This document shows positions 46,501 through 53,999 of a stretch of DNA of 64,000 nucleotides, piece by piece. A model generated the notes under the pieces. That model was not told the origin of the DNA. It was given only the letters and a program-made list of their open reading frames with translations, and ran no database searches. The stretch lies in NCBI RefSeq assembly GCF_019802085.1, contig NZ_JAHVHV010000001.1, positions 1,154,874-1,218,873 of the forward strand. Direction: 5' to 3'. Numbering within the stretch: position 1 is the first letter of the stretch; each line of letters begins with the position of its first letter. The translations under genes were made by a program, and so were the position numbers. The stretch comes from Ferrimonas balearica. Its GTDB lineage: Bacteria; Pseudomonadota; Gammaproteobacteria; Enterobacterales; Shewanellaceae.

Positions 46501-48374
46501 GCATGCTGCTCTCCCGTCACACCCGTCTGGTGGCGGCGTTCAACCACCTGCACATCTTTATCGATCCCAACCCGGATGCGGCCAAGAGCTACGTCGAGCG
46601 GGAGCGGCTGTTCGCACTGCCGCGGTCCAGCTGGGAAGACTACGACGCCAGCCTCATCAGTGAGGGGGGTGGGGTATTCAATCGCAGTGCCAAGGCGATC
46701 AAACTGAGCGCCCAGATGAAGGCGATGCTGGGCTCCAAGAAAACCCAGATGACCCCCAACGAGCTGATCCAGCACCTGCTGCAGATGGAGGTGGATCTGC
46801 TGTGGAACGGCGGCATCGGCACCTACGTCAAGGGCAGCCAGGAGACCCACATCGAGGTGGGCGACCGGGCCAACGACGCGGTGCGGATCAACGGCAGCCA
46901 ATTGAAAGCCAAGATCGTGGGCGAGGGCGGTAACCTGGGTCTGACCCAGCTGGGCCGTATCGAGTACGCCCACGCCGGGGGCCGCATCAACACCGATTTC
47001 GTCGACAACGTGGGCGGCGTGGATTGCTCCGATAACGAGGTCAACATCAAGATCCTCCTCAACCGACTGGTGGTGGAGGGTGAGCTCACCGTTAAGCAGC
47101 GCAACAAGCTGCTGATGGACATGACCGATGAAGTGGCGGAGATCGTACTTGAAGATTGCCGCAACCAGACCCTCTCCATCTCCATCACCGAAGCGCGCAA
47201 CGGCGAGCAGCTCAAGGAGCAGATCCGCTTTATCCACTACTTGGAAAAAGAGGGCAAGCTGGACCGTGCGCTGGAGTTCCTGCCTACCGATGAGGAGCTC
47301 TCCGAGCGTCTGGCCGCCGGTCATGGCCTGACCCGTCCGGAGCTTTCCGTTCTGGTGGCCTACGCCAAGATGGTGCTCAAGGAGCAACTGGTGGATCCCC
47401 AAGTCACCGACGAGCCCACCGTGGCTCAGCGCCTGATCGGCTACTTCCCGGTGCGCCTGCAGGAGCGTTACAGCGACTGGATGAAGGAGCACCCCCTGCG
47501 GGCGGAGATCATCGCCACCAGCCTGGCCAACGACATCATCAACAACATGGGGCTCAACTTCATCCAGCGTATGCAGGATGAGACAGGTGCCTCAGTCTCG
47601 GAAGTGGCACTGAGCTATACTATCGCCGCCCAAGTATTTGGCTTTGATAGCATTAAGGCGCAGATCATTGAGCTGAATGCGGTTGTTGATGCCGAACAGC
47701 AACACGAGATGCTCTACCAGCTGCAGCGTACGGTTCGCCGTGCCACCCGCTGGTTCCTGCGCCGCCGTACCGGAAACCTCGAGGTGCAGGCCAGCGTTGA
47801 ATTCTTCGCGCCGGTGGTCGAGGAGCTCAGCGGCAACTTCGACTCCTTGCTTCAGGAGGAGGAGGCAGAGGGGCTCAAGAGCCGTGCCCAGGCCCTGGTG
47901 GACGGAGGCGTCACCGCCGAGTTGGCGAACACCGTCAGCCGACTGAGCACCCTGTTCTCCGCCCTGGACGTGGCCGAAATTGCCCAGCAGGACGACAAGC
48001 CGGTGCCCCTGGTGGCGGAAACCTACTTCCGTCTGGGCGCAGGCATCGAACTGCACTGGTTCCTGGAGCAGATCAACGAGCAACCGGTGTCCAACCATTG
48101 GCAGGCGCTGGCCCGGGCCGGCTTCCGCGAGGAGCTGGACTGGTTGCAGCGGCGACTGACTCTGGTGGTGCTGCGCAACTGCGGTGCCCAGTGCGAGGCG
48201 GATGCTATCATCGAGCAGTGGGTCAATGACAACAACGCAACCCTGGATCGCTGGTTGCACATGATGGCGGAGTTCCGCACCTCGAAGAGCCACGAGTTCT
48301 CCAAGTTCTCGGTGGCCCTACGGGAGCTCAACTTGCTCATCATGCGCTGCGACTCTGCCACAGAGTCCCGCTGA
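43533..48374 (+). CDS. gdhB: NAD-specific glutamate dehydrogenase, large 180-kDa type
   Basis: A 1613-residue enzyme (L-GDH180 class, usual length about 1600) that oxidatively deaminates glutamate to 2-oxoglutarate with NAD+, mainly a catabolic role. The N-terminal half carries ACT-like regulatory regions (from about 85, [19 protein letters not shown]). The catalytic region lies about 770-1250: [40 protein letters not shown] holds the glutamate-site lysines, and [19 protein letters not shown] begins the NAD-binding part. The C-terminal third ([13 protein letters not shown]) is the family's helical domain. It has its own terminator. It is the largest gene in the window and shows no frameshift. 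Confidence 0.96.
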   Translation: [1613 protein letters not shown]

Positions 48375-48388
48375 TCATTGACAGGGAA

Positions 48389-48416
48389 AAGCCTCGGCGT
48401 CGCCGGGGCTTTTTTT
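48389..48416 (+). terminator. Terminator of the glutamate dehydrogenase gene
   Basis: A 10-bp stem (AAGCCTCGGC 48389-48398 with GCCGGGGCTT 48402-48411, one T-G pair) followed by a run of seven T. pyrD starts 16 nt later. Confidence 0.9.
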
Positions 48417-48431
48417 AGATCTGGAGAAAGA

Positions 48432-49457
48432 ATGTTTTACCGCATCGCACAGAAGTTTCTGTTCCAAACCAACCCAGAGTGGGCCCACGACTTTACCATG
48501 GGCAGCCTGCGTCGTACTGCTCACACTCCGCTCTCCTGTTTCTACTCCCAGAATGTCCCCTTCGCACCGGTGGAGTTTATGGGCGTGCAGTTCCCCAACC
48601 CGGTGGGTCTGGCCGCGGGCATGGACAAGGATGGCGAGGCGATCGACGCCTTTGCCGCCATGGGCTTTGGCCACGTCGAAGTGGGCACCGTCACCCCGCG
48701 CCCCCAGCCGGGTAACGAGATCCCCCGGCTGTTTCGCCTGAAACCGGCCCGTGCCATCATCAACCGCATGGGCTTCAACAACAAGGGCGTGGACAACCTG
48801 GTGGCCAACATCAAGGCTGCCAACCCGGGTAACTGCGTCATTGGTGTGAACATCGGCAAGAACAAGGACACGCCGCTGGAAGAGGGTAAGAACGACTACC
48901 TAATCTGCATGGAGAAGGTGTATGCGGTGGCCGGCTACATCGCAGTGAACATCTCCTCGCCCAACACCCCGGGCCTGCGCAGCCTGCAGTACGGCGAGAT
49001 GCTGGATGACCTGCTGGCGTCGCTGAAAACCAAGCAGCGAGAGTTGGCCGAGCAGCACGGCAAGTATGTGCCGGTGGCCCTGAAGATTGCCCCGGATCTG
49101 AGCGACGAGGAGATCGAGCAAGTGGCAGCGTCATTGATCCGTCACGAGATCGACGGGGTGATCGCCACCAACACCACCTTGAGCCGGGAAGGGGTAGAGC
49201 ACCTGCCGGAGCACGGCGAAACCGGTGGCCTGTCCGGTGCGCCGCTGACCGCGCGCGCCACCGTGGTGATCGGCAAGTTGGCCAAGGCCCTGGATGGCAA
49301 ATTGCCCATCATGGGGGTAGGGGGCATCGATTCAGCCCAGCACGCCATGGAGAAGATGGACGTGGGGGCCCAGATGGTGCAGATCTACACCGGATTTATT
49401 TATAACGGCCCGGAGTTGATTAAGTCGATCACCGAAGCCTTTATCAAACGGAAATAA
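48432..49457 (+). CDS. pyrD: Dihydroorotate dehydrogenase (quinone), class 2
   Basis: A 341-residue membrane-associated flavoenzyme that oxidises dihydroorotate to orotate and passes electrons to quinone. ATG 48432 has GGAGAA 7 nt upstream and gives the family start [22 protein letters not shown], the amphipathic quinone-side helices. [68 protein letters not shown] (with the catalytic Ser) and [15 protein letters not shown] bind FMN and substrate. A strong terminator follows, then zapC, a conserved pyrD-zapC order. Confidence 0.97.
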   Translation: MFYRIAQKFLFQTNPEWAHDFTMGSLRRTAHTPLSCFYSQNVPFAPVEFMGVQFPNPVGLAAGMDKDGEAIDAFAAMGFGHVEVGTVTPRPQPGNEIPRLFRLKPARAIINRMGFNNKGVDNLVANIKAANPGNCVIGVNIGKNKDTPLEEGKNDYLICMEKVYAVAGYIAVNISSPNTPGLRSLQYGEMLDDLLASLKTKQRELAEQHGKYVPVALKIAPDLSDEEIEQVAASLIRHEIDGVIATNTTLSREGVEHLPEHGETGGLSGAPLTARATVVIGKLAKALDGKLPIMGVGGIDSAQHAMEKMDVGAQMVQIYTGFIYNGPELIKSITEAFIKRK

Positions 49458-49472
49458 TCCATTCCCGAAATG

Positions 49473-49498
49473 AAAAAAGGGCCTTCGGGCCCTTTTTT
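49473..49498 (+). terminator. Terminator of pyrD
   Basis: An 11-bp stem (six A, GGGCC 49473-49483 with GGCCC, six T 49488-49498) and tetraloop TTCG. Symmetric A and T runs make it usable in both directions. Confidence 0.92.
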
Positions 49499-49499
49499 G

Positions 49500-49562
49500 G
49501 ATCTGAGATCAAAAGGGCGATCGGCGATCAAAAGGGCGATCCTTTTATGATCTTGTAAGATC
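49500..49562. repeat. Cluster of seven GATC (Dam) sites, with a 16-bp direct repeat
   Basis: GATC occurs at 49500, 49507, 49519, 49526, 49538, 49549 and 49559: seven sites in 63 bp, where about one per 256 bp is expected by chance. Two of the intervals come from a perfect direct repeat (GATCAAAAGGGCGATC at 49507-49522 and 49526-49541). It lies between the pyrD terminator and the zapC promoter. Confidence 0.9.
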
Positions 49563-49594
49563 CTGATGTCAAAAGAATTAATTGCGTCAAACTA

Positions 49595-49624
49595 TTGTCA
49601 GGCGATTAAATATTGGTCTAATAT
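49595..49624 (+). promoter_or_regulatory. Likely sigma-70 promoter of zapC
   Basis: TTGTCA (49595-49600), 18-bp spacer, TAATAT (49619-49624), about 30 bp before the zapC ATG at 49655. The surrounding DNA is AT-rich, unlike the coding neighbours. Confidence 0.55.
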
Positions 49625-49654
49625 AGCCTTGAGCTAGGGAATGGAATAACCGTC

Positions 49655-50194
49655 ATGTACATCTCACCGGACCCCTCATGGTCATGGATGTATCATCATG
49701 AGGAAGACAAACTTGCATTGGAACTTGGGGAAGACTGGCTTTTCCTCACCCCGTTCAGTGCCCGTCACCTTATTCCCGACAGCCTGCACGGCGTGCAGTT
49801 CTGCGCCCAGCAAGCCCAGTACTACCAGCAAGTGCTGCAGCGGCTCAGTGGCCAACTGGCGCTCAAGACCCCGGCACTGGTGCAGATTGCCCTGAACCTG
49901 ACCGCCGCCCGCTTTTTCAGCCTGCCGGTCATGCCCAAAAGCTGGCATTTCCAGACCAGCGCCCGCATCGCCTATCCCGTCGAGGGCAAACTGGTAGCGC
50001 TGTCCACCGGCAGCGAACGCGCCCGTTTTGTGGTGGTGGAAGCGGGTGAGACAGCCTCCCTGGTGATGCTGCTTGATGACGCCCTGTCGTTGGCAAACAA
50101 CAAGTCCATGCGCCAGTTTGACCTTATCAAGGTAATGAACGATCGCATGACGCCCTGTCAGGCTCAAAGGGCCAGCGGCATCGTCGCCGCCTAA
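49655..50194 (+). CDS. zapC: Cell division protein ZapC
   Basis: A 179-residue cytoplasmic protein. It aligns with ZapC along its length: the N-terminal PDPSWSWMYHHEEDKLALEL, MPKSWHF in the centre (about 92-98) and IKVMNDRM near the C terminus. ZapC binds FtsZ directly, bundles its filaments and stabilises the Z-ring. ATG 49655 is preceded by an AT-rich promoter and the GATC cluster. It is monocistronic, with a hairpin after the stop. Confidence 0.9.
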   Translation: MYISPDPSWSWMYHHEEDKLALELGEDWLFLTPFSARHLIPDSLHGVQFCAQQAQYYQQVLQRLSGQLALKTPALVQIALNLTAARFFSLPVMPKSWHFQTSARIAYPVEGKLVALSTGSERARFVVVEAGETASLVMLLDDALSLANNKSMRQFDLIKVMNDRMTPCQAQRASGIVAA

Positions 50195-50202
50195 CCCTCT
50201 CC

Positions 50203-50224
50203 GGCCCCGCTGTTCAGCGGGGCC
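50203..50224 (+). terminator. Hairpin after zapC
   Basis: A 10-bp perfect stem (GGCCCCGCTG with CAGCGGGGCC), loop TT, followed by GATTGTATTG, so without a proper U-run. It is a probable 3' end structure. Confidence 0.55.
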
Positions 50225-50742
50225 GATTGTATTGCTTCGCTTAGATTCATCCTTGCCCTTCACACCTTAGGCTTTTGCCCTTGGATTTTTAACGCAATGC
50301 ATTCCATTGGCGCGCAAATAACGATCACTTTGGTAAATGCATTCGTGTTGGCAGATCGGATAAAGGCTTAGCTTAATAAATGTAACTGCTGCACCCATTG
50401 CTGAAAAGAGGCGGGGCCACGCCACCGGCGTGGTGAATATTTGATCAGGTTGTCGACTGGTTTGATGTTAATGGCCGGGCGATAGGAAACATGGCTGTGT
50501 GACACCAGCATATATTTGAGGCATTGCATACCGAATATTGCCGCATCGCACTTTAATGTTTCAGCGGATTAGGACACAAAGCGCCTGAACTTCTTGGCGG
50601 TGTCGGCAGATAAGCGTTGTTTGGAGGGCAATCCTAACTTCGTGGCCGAACCTGGCGAGAGGGTAACCAGATGGTGAGGCGCAGGCGTCCAGCAAACGAT
50701 GACTTGTGGAGTTTGTTCGCTCAGCTGAGGGCAACAGATAAA
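50225..50742. other. Low-GC spacer between zapC and the tRNA array
   Basis: About 520 bp without a recognised gene, lower in GC than its surroundings, a typical site of past insertions next to tRNA genes. The only coding-like signal is the broken minus-strand frame listed separately. I found no transposase, terminal inverted repeats or att core. Confidence 0.4.
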
Positions 50743-50775
50743 GAGGGCGTAAGGACGGATTGAAGGGCGTCCCAC
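50368..50775 (-). pseudogene. Possible remnant reading frame interrupted by one TAA
   Basis: On the minus strand one frame runs 136 codons from GTG 50775 to the stop at 50368-50370, broken only by TAA at 50569-50571. The upstream part ends KQRLSADTAKKFRRFVS and the downstream part contains MQCLKYMLVSHSHVSYRPAI and ends FQQWVQQLHLLS. An ATG at 50529 could start a 53-residue product, but no ribosome-binding site precedes it. I do not recognise the protein. It may be a decayed insertion near the tRNA genes, or a chance open frame. Confidence 0.25.
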
Positions 50776-50824
50776 AACGATGGCCTGAGGGTTATGACAA
50801 CTGAGCTCAGAACATCAGAAGAAG
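50743..50824 (-). repeat. tRNA-like unit 1 (diverged, no acceptor end)
   Basis: The outermost of three 82-nt units. It shares with the others the core GATTGAAGGGCGTCCCAC, then CGATGGCCTGAGGGTTATG and CAGAACATCAGAAGAAG on the plus strand. The first about 15 nt no longer match the tRNA-fMet 3' end. On the minus strand a CAT triplet sits in a small hairpin loop (GTTGTCATAAC), as in the anticodon arm. Confidence 0.6.
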
Positions 50825-50906
50825 TGGTTGCGGGGGCCGGATTGAAGGGCGTCCCACGGCGATGGCCTGAGGGTTATGACAACCGGGCTCAGAACATCAG
50901 AAGAAG
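50825..50906 (-). repeat. tRNA-like unit 2 (tRNA-fMet 3' end fused to diverged body)
   Basis: 82 nt ending exactly where the first full tRNA begins. On the minus strand its 3' end (GGCCCCCGCAACCA) is identical to tRNA-fMet. The rest is a diverged body that keeps TCATAACCC but has lost a foldable T-arm and the 5' acceptor strand. It reads as a degraded or chimeric initiator tRNA gene. Confidence 0.7.
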
Positions 50907-50983
<77 letters not shown>

Positions 50984-51018
50984 TCCGATTGTTCTCTGTT
51001 TTGCTTCTGAGAAAGAAG

Positions 51019-51095
<77 letters not shown>

Positions 51096-51126
51096 TCCGA
51101 AGTGTCGTTTTACTTCTGACAGGAAG

Positions 51127-51208
51127 TGGTTGCGGGAGCCGGATTGAACGGGCGTCCCACGGCGATGGCCTGAGGGTTATGCAACCGGGCTCAGAACATC
51201 AGAAGAAG
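51127..51208 (-). repeat. tRNA-like unit 3 (between tRNA copies 2 and 3)
   Basis: 82 nt with the same layout as unit 2, but its 3' acceptor strand is the variant GGCTCCCGCAACCA found in tRNA copy 4, and it carries two compensating 1-nt indels relative to unit 2. It directly abuts copy 3. Confidence 0.7.
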
Positions 51209-51285
<77 letters not shown>

Positions 51286-51316
51286 TCCGAGTTGCCGTTT
51301 TACTTCTGACAGGAAG

Positions 51317-51393
<77 letters not shown>

Positions 51394-51420
51394 TCCGAAT
51401 TGCCGCTTTTGACTGGTAGT

Positions 51421-51497
<77 letters not shown>

Positions 51498-51515
51498 TCC
51501 TCAAAAGCGGGGCGT

Positions 51516-51544
51516 ATGTTATTGAGTCCCGGTGGCCCTTGCAA
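51516..51544 (-). promoter_or_regulatory. Promoter of the tRNA-fMet array
   Basis: On the minus strand TTGCAA (51539-51544), a 17-bp spacer and TAACAT (51516-51521), then a GC-rich discriminator (ACGCCCCGC). Such a discriminator is typical of stringently controlled stable-RNA promoters. Confidence 0.7.
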
Positions 51545-51635
51545 GGGGCAACTGGCAATTGGTGTGCTGACTGCCTAGTTTTTGCCCCAGTGGCCTAAAG
51601 GGGGAACAAAGCCCCTCGTCAGTGCCAAAAGCCGG

Positions 51636-51641
51636 TATAAT
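51636..51641 (+). promoter_or_regulatory. -10 element upstream of rlmKL
   Basis: A perfect TATAAT 33 bp before the rlmKL ATG. No good -35 is seen at 16-18 bp, so the promoter may need an activator or be weak. Confidence 0.45.
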
Positions 51642-51673
51642 GGGCCTTTTGCCATCGGGAAATATCCACGTAG

Positions 51674-53779
51674 ATGAAGCGTTTTTATGCGGCGACCCCC
51701 AAGGGGTTGGAGTACTTGCTGGTTGATGAGCTGGTCGCACTGGGGGCCAGCGAGGTTCGTGAAGGCCAGGCGGTGGTGCACTTCGAGGCCGAACTGGATA
51801 CCGCGTATCGTATCTGTCTGTGGAGTCGACTGGCCAGCCGCGTGGTGCTGGTGCTGGATCAGGTGGTCGCGAAAACCGCCGATCAGCTCTACGACGGGGT
51901 AAAGAAGATCTACTGGCCCGGGGTGTTCACCCCCCACAGTGACTTTATGGTGGACTTTCACGGTGGCAACCGAGAGATCCGCAACAGCCAGTTTGGCGCT
52001 CTCAAGGTCAAGGACGCCATTGTCGACGCCTTTGTGGAGCACGCCGGTACCCGTCCCACGGTCTCCAAAGAACGCCCCGCCATCCGCATCGACTGCGCGC
52101 TGCGGGCCGATAAATTGCTGGTGGGCCTCAACCTCAGCGGTTCGGCGCTGCACCAGCGTGGCTACCGCCTGGACCGGGGCAGGGCGCCTTTGAGGGAGAA
52201 CCTGGCCGCCGCAGTGCTGATGCGCAGCGGTTGGACCCAGGCCCAGGACAAGCCCCTGATTGATCCCTTTTGTGGTTCCGGTACGGTGCTGATCGAGGCC
52301 GCCCTGATGGCCACCGACACCGCCCCCCAGCTTCATCGCCGGGTTTGGGGCTTTGACCACTGGGTTGGCCACCAGCCTCAGCGCTGGAACGCCATCCGGG
52401 AGGAAGCGCTGGAGCGTGCCCAAGCAGGCGAGGCGCGCTGCCAAACCCGCTTTATTGGTCGCGACATCAACCGCCGGGTACTGGCCATCGCCAAGGACAA
52501 CGCCGAGCGTGCGGGCATGGCCGACTTTATTCAGTTTGAGGGCGGCGACGTCAATGAGATGCCACCGCCGCCGGCCAACCCGGGCTTTGTGGTCTCCAAC
52601 CCCCCTTACGGTGAGCGCCTGGGCCAGATGCCGGAACTGCTCCATCTCTACGCTTCTTTGGGTCGCCAACTCAAGGAGCAGTGGCAGGGCTGGCAGGTCA
52701 GCCTGCTGTGCAGCGACCCGATGCTGCTGAGCGCCCTTCGCCTGAAAGCCGACAAACAGTACAAGCTGTATAACGGTGCCCTTGAGGTGCTGCTGGGCAA
52801 CTACGCGGTAGGCGAGGGCGGTGCCGGCCGTCAGTACGGTGAAGACTTTGCCAACCGACTGCGCAAAAACCTTAAGCAGCTCAAGAAGTGGGTTAAGCAG
52901 GAGGGGATCGACAGCTACCGGGTGTACGACGCCGACCTGCCCGAGTACAACGTCGCCATCGACCGCTACCAGGATTGGGTGGTGGTGCAGGAGTACGCGC
53001 CGCCCAAATCGGTGCCGGAACACAAAGCCCGCCAGCGGCTGATCGATGTGCTGCTGAACCTGCCCGAGGTGCTGGAGGTGGATCCCAGCCAGATCGTGGT
53101 CAAGGAGCGCAAGCAGCAAAAGGGCAAGGAGCAGTACGAGAAACTCGATCAGAGCCACAACGAGCTCAAGGTCGAGGAGTACGGCGCCCGTTTTCTGGTC
53201 AACCTCACCGACTACCTGGACACCGGCTTGTTCCTGGATCACCGCCTGGCACGCCGCTACATCCAGGAGCACAGCCAGGGCAAACGCTTCTTGAACCTGT
53301 TCGCCTACACCGGCAGTGCCTCGGTGCACGCCGCGCTGGGTGGGGCCCGGGCCACCACCACGGTGGACATGTCCAAAACCTACCTGCGCTGGGCCCAGGA
53401 CAACTTTGCCCTTAACCGACTCAAGGGGCGCGAGCACCGTTTTGTCCACGCCGACTGCCTGGCCTGGCTGTCCGAGTGTCAGGAGCAGTTTGATTTCATC
53501 TTTATCGATCCGCCCACCTTCTCCAACTCCAAGCGGATGGAGCAGAGCTTCGACGTTCAGCGGGACCACCTGTGGCTGCTGACCCAGCTCAAACGGATGC
53601 TGGCCCCCGGCGGTGAGATCCTCTTCTCCAACAACAAGCGGCACTTCAAGATGGACGAAGCGGGCGTCGAGGCCCTGGGGCTGAACGCGCGCAACGTGAC
53701 CAAGCAGACTCAGTCTCCGGATTTCGCCCGCAATAAACAGATCCACAACGCCTGGGTGCTGCACCATGCCGACGCCTGA
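51674..53779 (+). CDS. rlmL: Bifunctional 23S rRNA methyltransferase RlmKL
   Basis: A 701-residue fusion. The N-terminal half has a THUMP domain (about 45-155) and the RlmL m2G2445 methyltransferase with IDPFCGSGTVLIEAALMA and VVSNPPYGERLGQ (NPPY motif, about 310-313). The C-terminal half is the RlmK m7G2069 methyltransferase with FLNLFAYTGSASVHAALGGA and FIFIDPPTFSNSK. Both modify the large-subunit rRNA near the peptidyl transferase region. Length equals E. coli RlmKL (702). Its 3' end overlaps the next gene by 14 nt. Confidence 0.96.
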   Translation: MKRFYAATPKGLEYLLVDELVALGASEVREGQAVVHFEAELDTAYRICLWSRLASRVVLVLDQVVAKTADQLYDGVKKIYWPGVFTPHSDFMVDFHGGNREIRNSQFGALKVKDAIVDAFVEHAGTRPTVSKERPAIRIDCALRADKLLVGLNLSGSALHQRGYRLDRGRAPLRENLAAAVLMRSGWTQAQDKPLIDPFCGSGTVLIEAALMATDTAPQLHRRVWGFDHWVGHQPQRWNAIREEALERAQAGEARCQTRFIGRDINRRVLAIAKDNAERAGMADFIQFEGGDVNEMPPPPANPGFVVSNPPYGERLGQMPELLHLYASLGRQLKEQWQGWQVSLLCSDPMLLSALRLKADKQYKLYNGALEVLLGNYAVGEGGAGRQYGEDFANRLRKNLKQLKKWVKQEGIDSYRVYDADLPEYNVAIDRYQDWVVVQEYAPPKSVPEHKARQRLIDVLLNLPEVLEVDPSQIVVKERKQQKGKEQYEKLDQSHNELKVEEYGARFLVNLTDYLDTGLFLDHRLARRYIQEHSQGKRFLNLFAYTGSASVHAALGGARATTTVDMSKTYLRWAQDNFALNRLKGREHRFVHADCLAWLSECQEQFDFIFIDPPTFSNSKRMEQSFDVQRDHLWLLTQLKRMLAPGGEILFSNNKRHFKMDEAGVEALGLNARNVTKQTQSPDFARNKQIHNAWVLHHADA

Positions 53780-53999
53780 GCTGGTTCTGTTCCACACCGA
53801 CGGCTGCCACCTGTGCGAGCAAGCCGAAGCGCTGCTGCGCCAGGCGGACCTGGCGTTCACCCCACAGGACATCGTGGATTGCCCCGAGTGGGTCGACGCC
53901 TACGGTGTACGCATCCCCGTGGTACGCAAAAGCGATGGCAAGGAGCTGGGCTGGCCGTTTGACCTGGTCGAACTGACCCGCTTTGTAGAGGAAGCCTGA
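53766..53999 (+). CDS. Glutaredoxin-like thiol protein
   Basis: A 77-residue thioredoxin-fold protein with the redox motif C-H-L-C (TDGCHLCEQAEALL, about 14-20) and YGVRIPVVR, the cis-proline loop. It fits the short glutaredoxin 2-like family (DUF836). It lies between rlmKL and uup, overlapping the first by 14 nt and the second by 1 nt, an arrangement also seen in Shewanella. Its target is unknown. Confidence 0.88.
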   Translation: MPTPELVLFHTDGCHLCEQAEALLRQADLAFTPQDIVDCPEWVDAYGVRIPVVRKSDGKELGWPFDLVELTRFVEEA

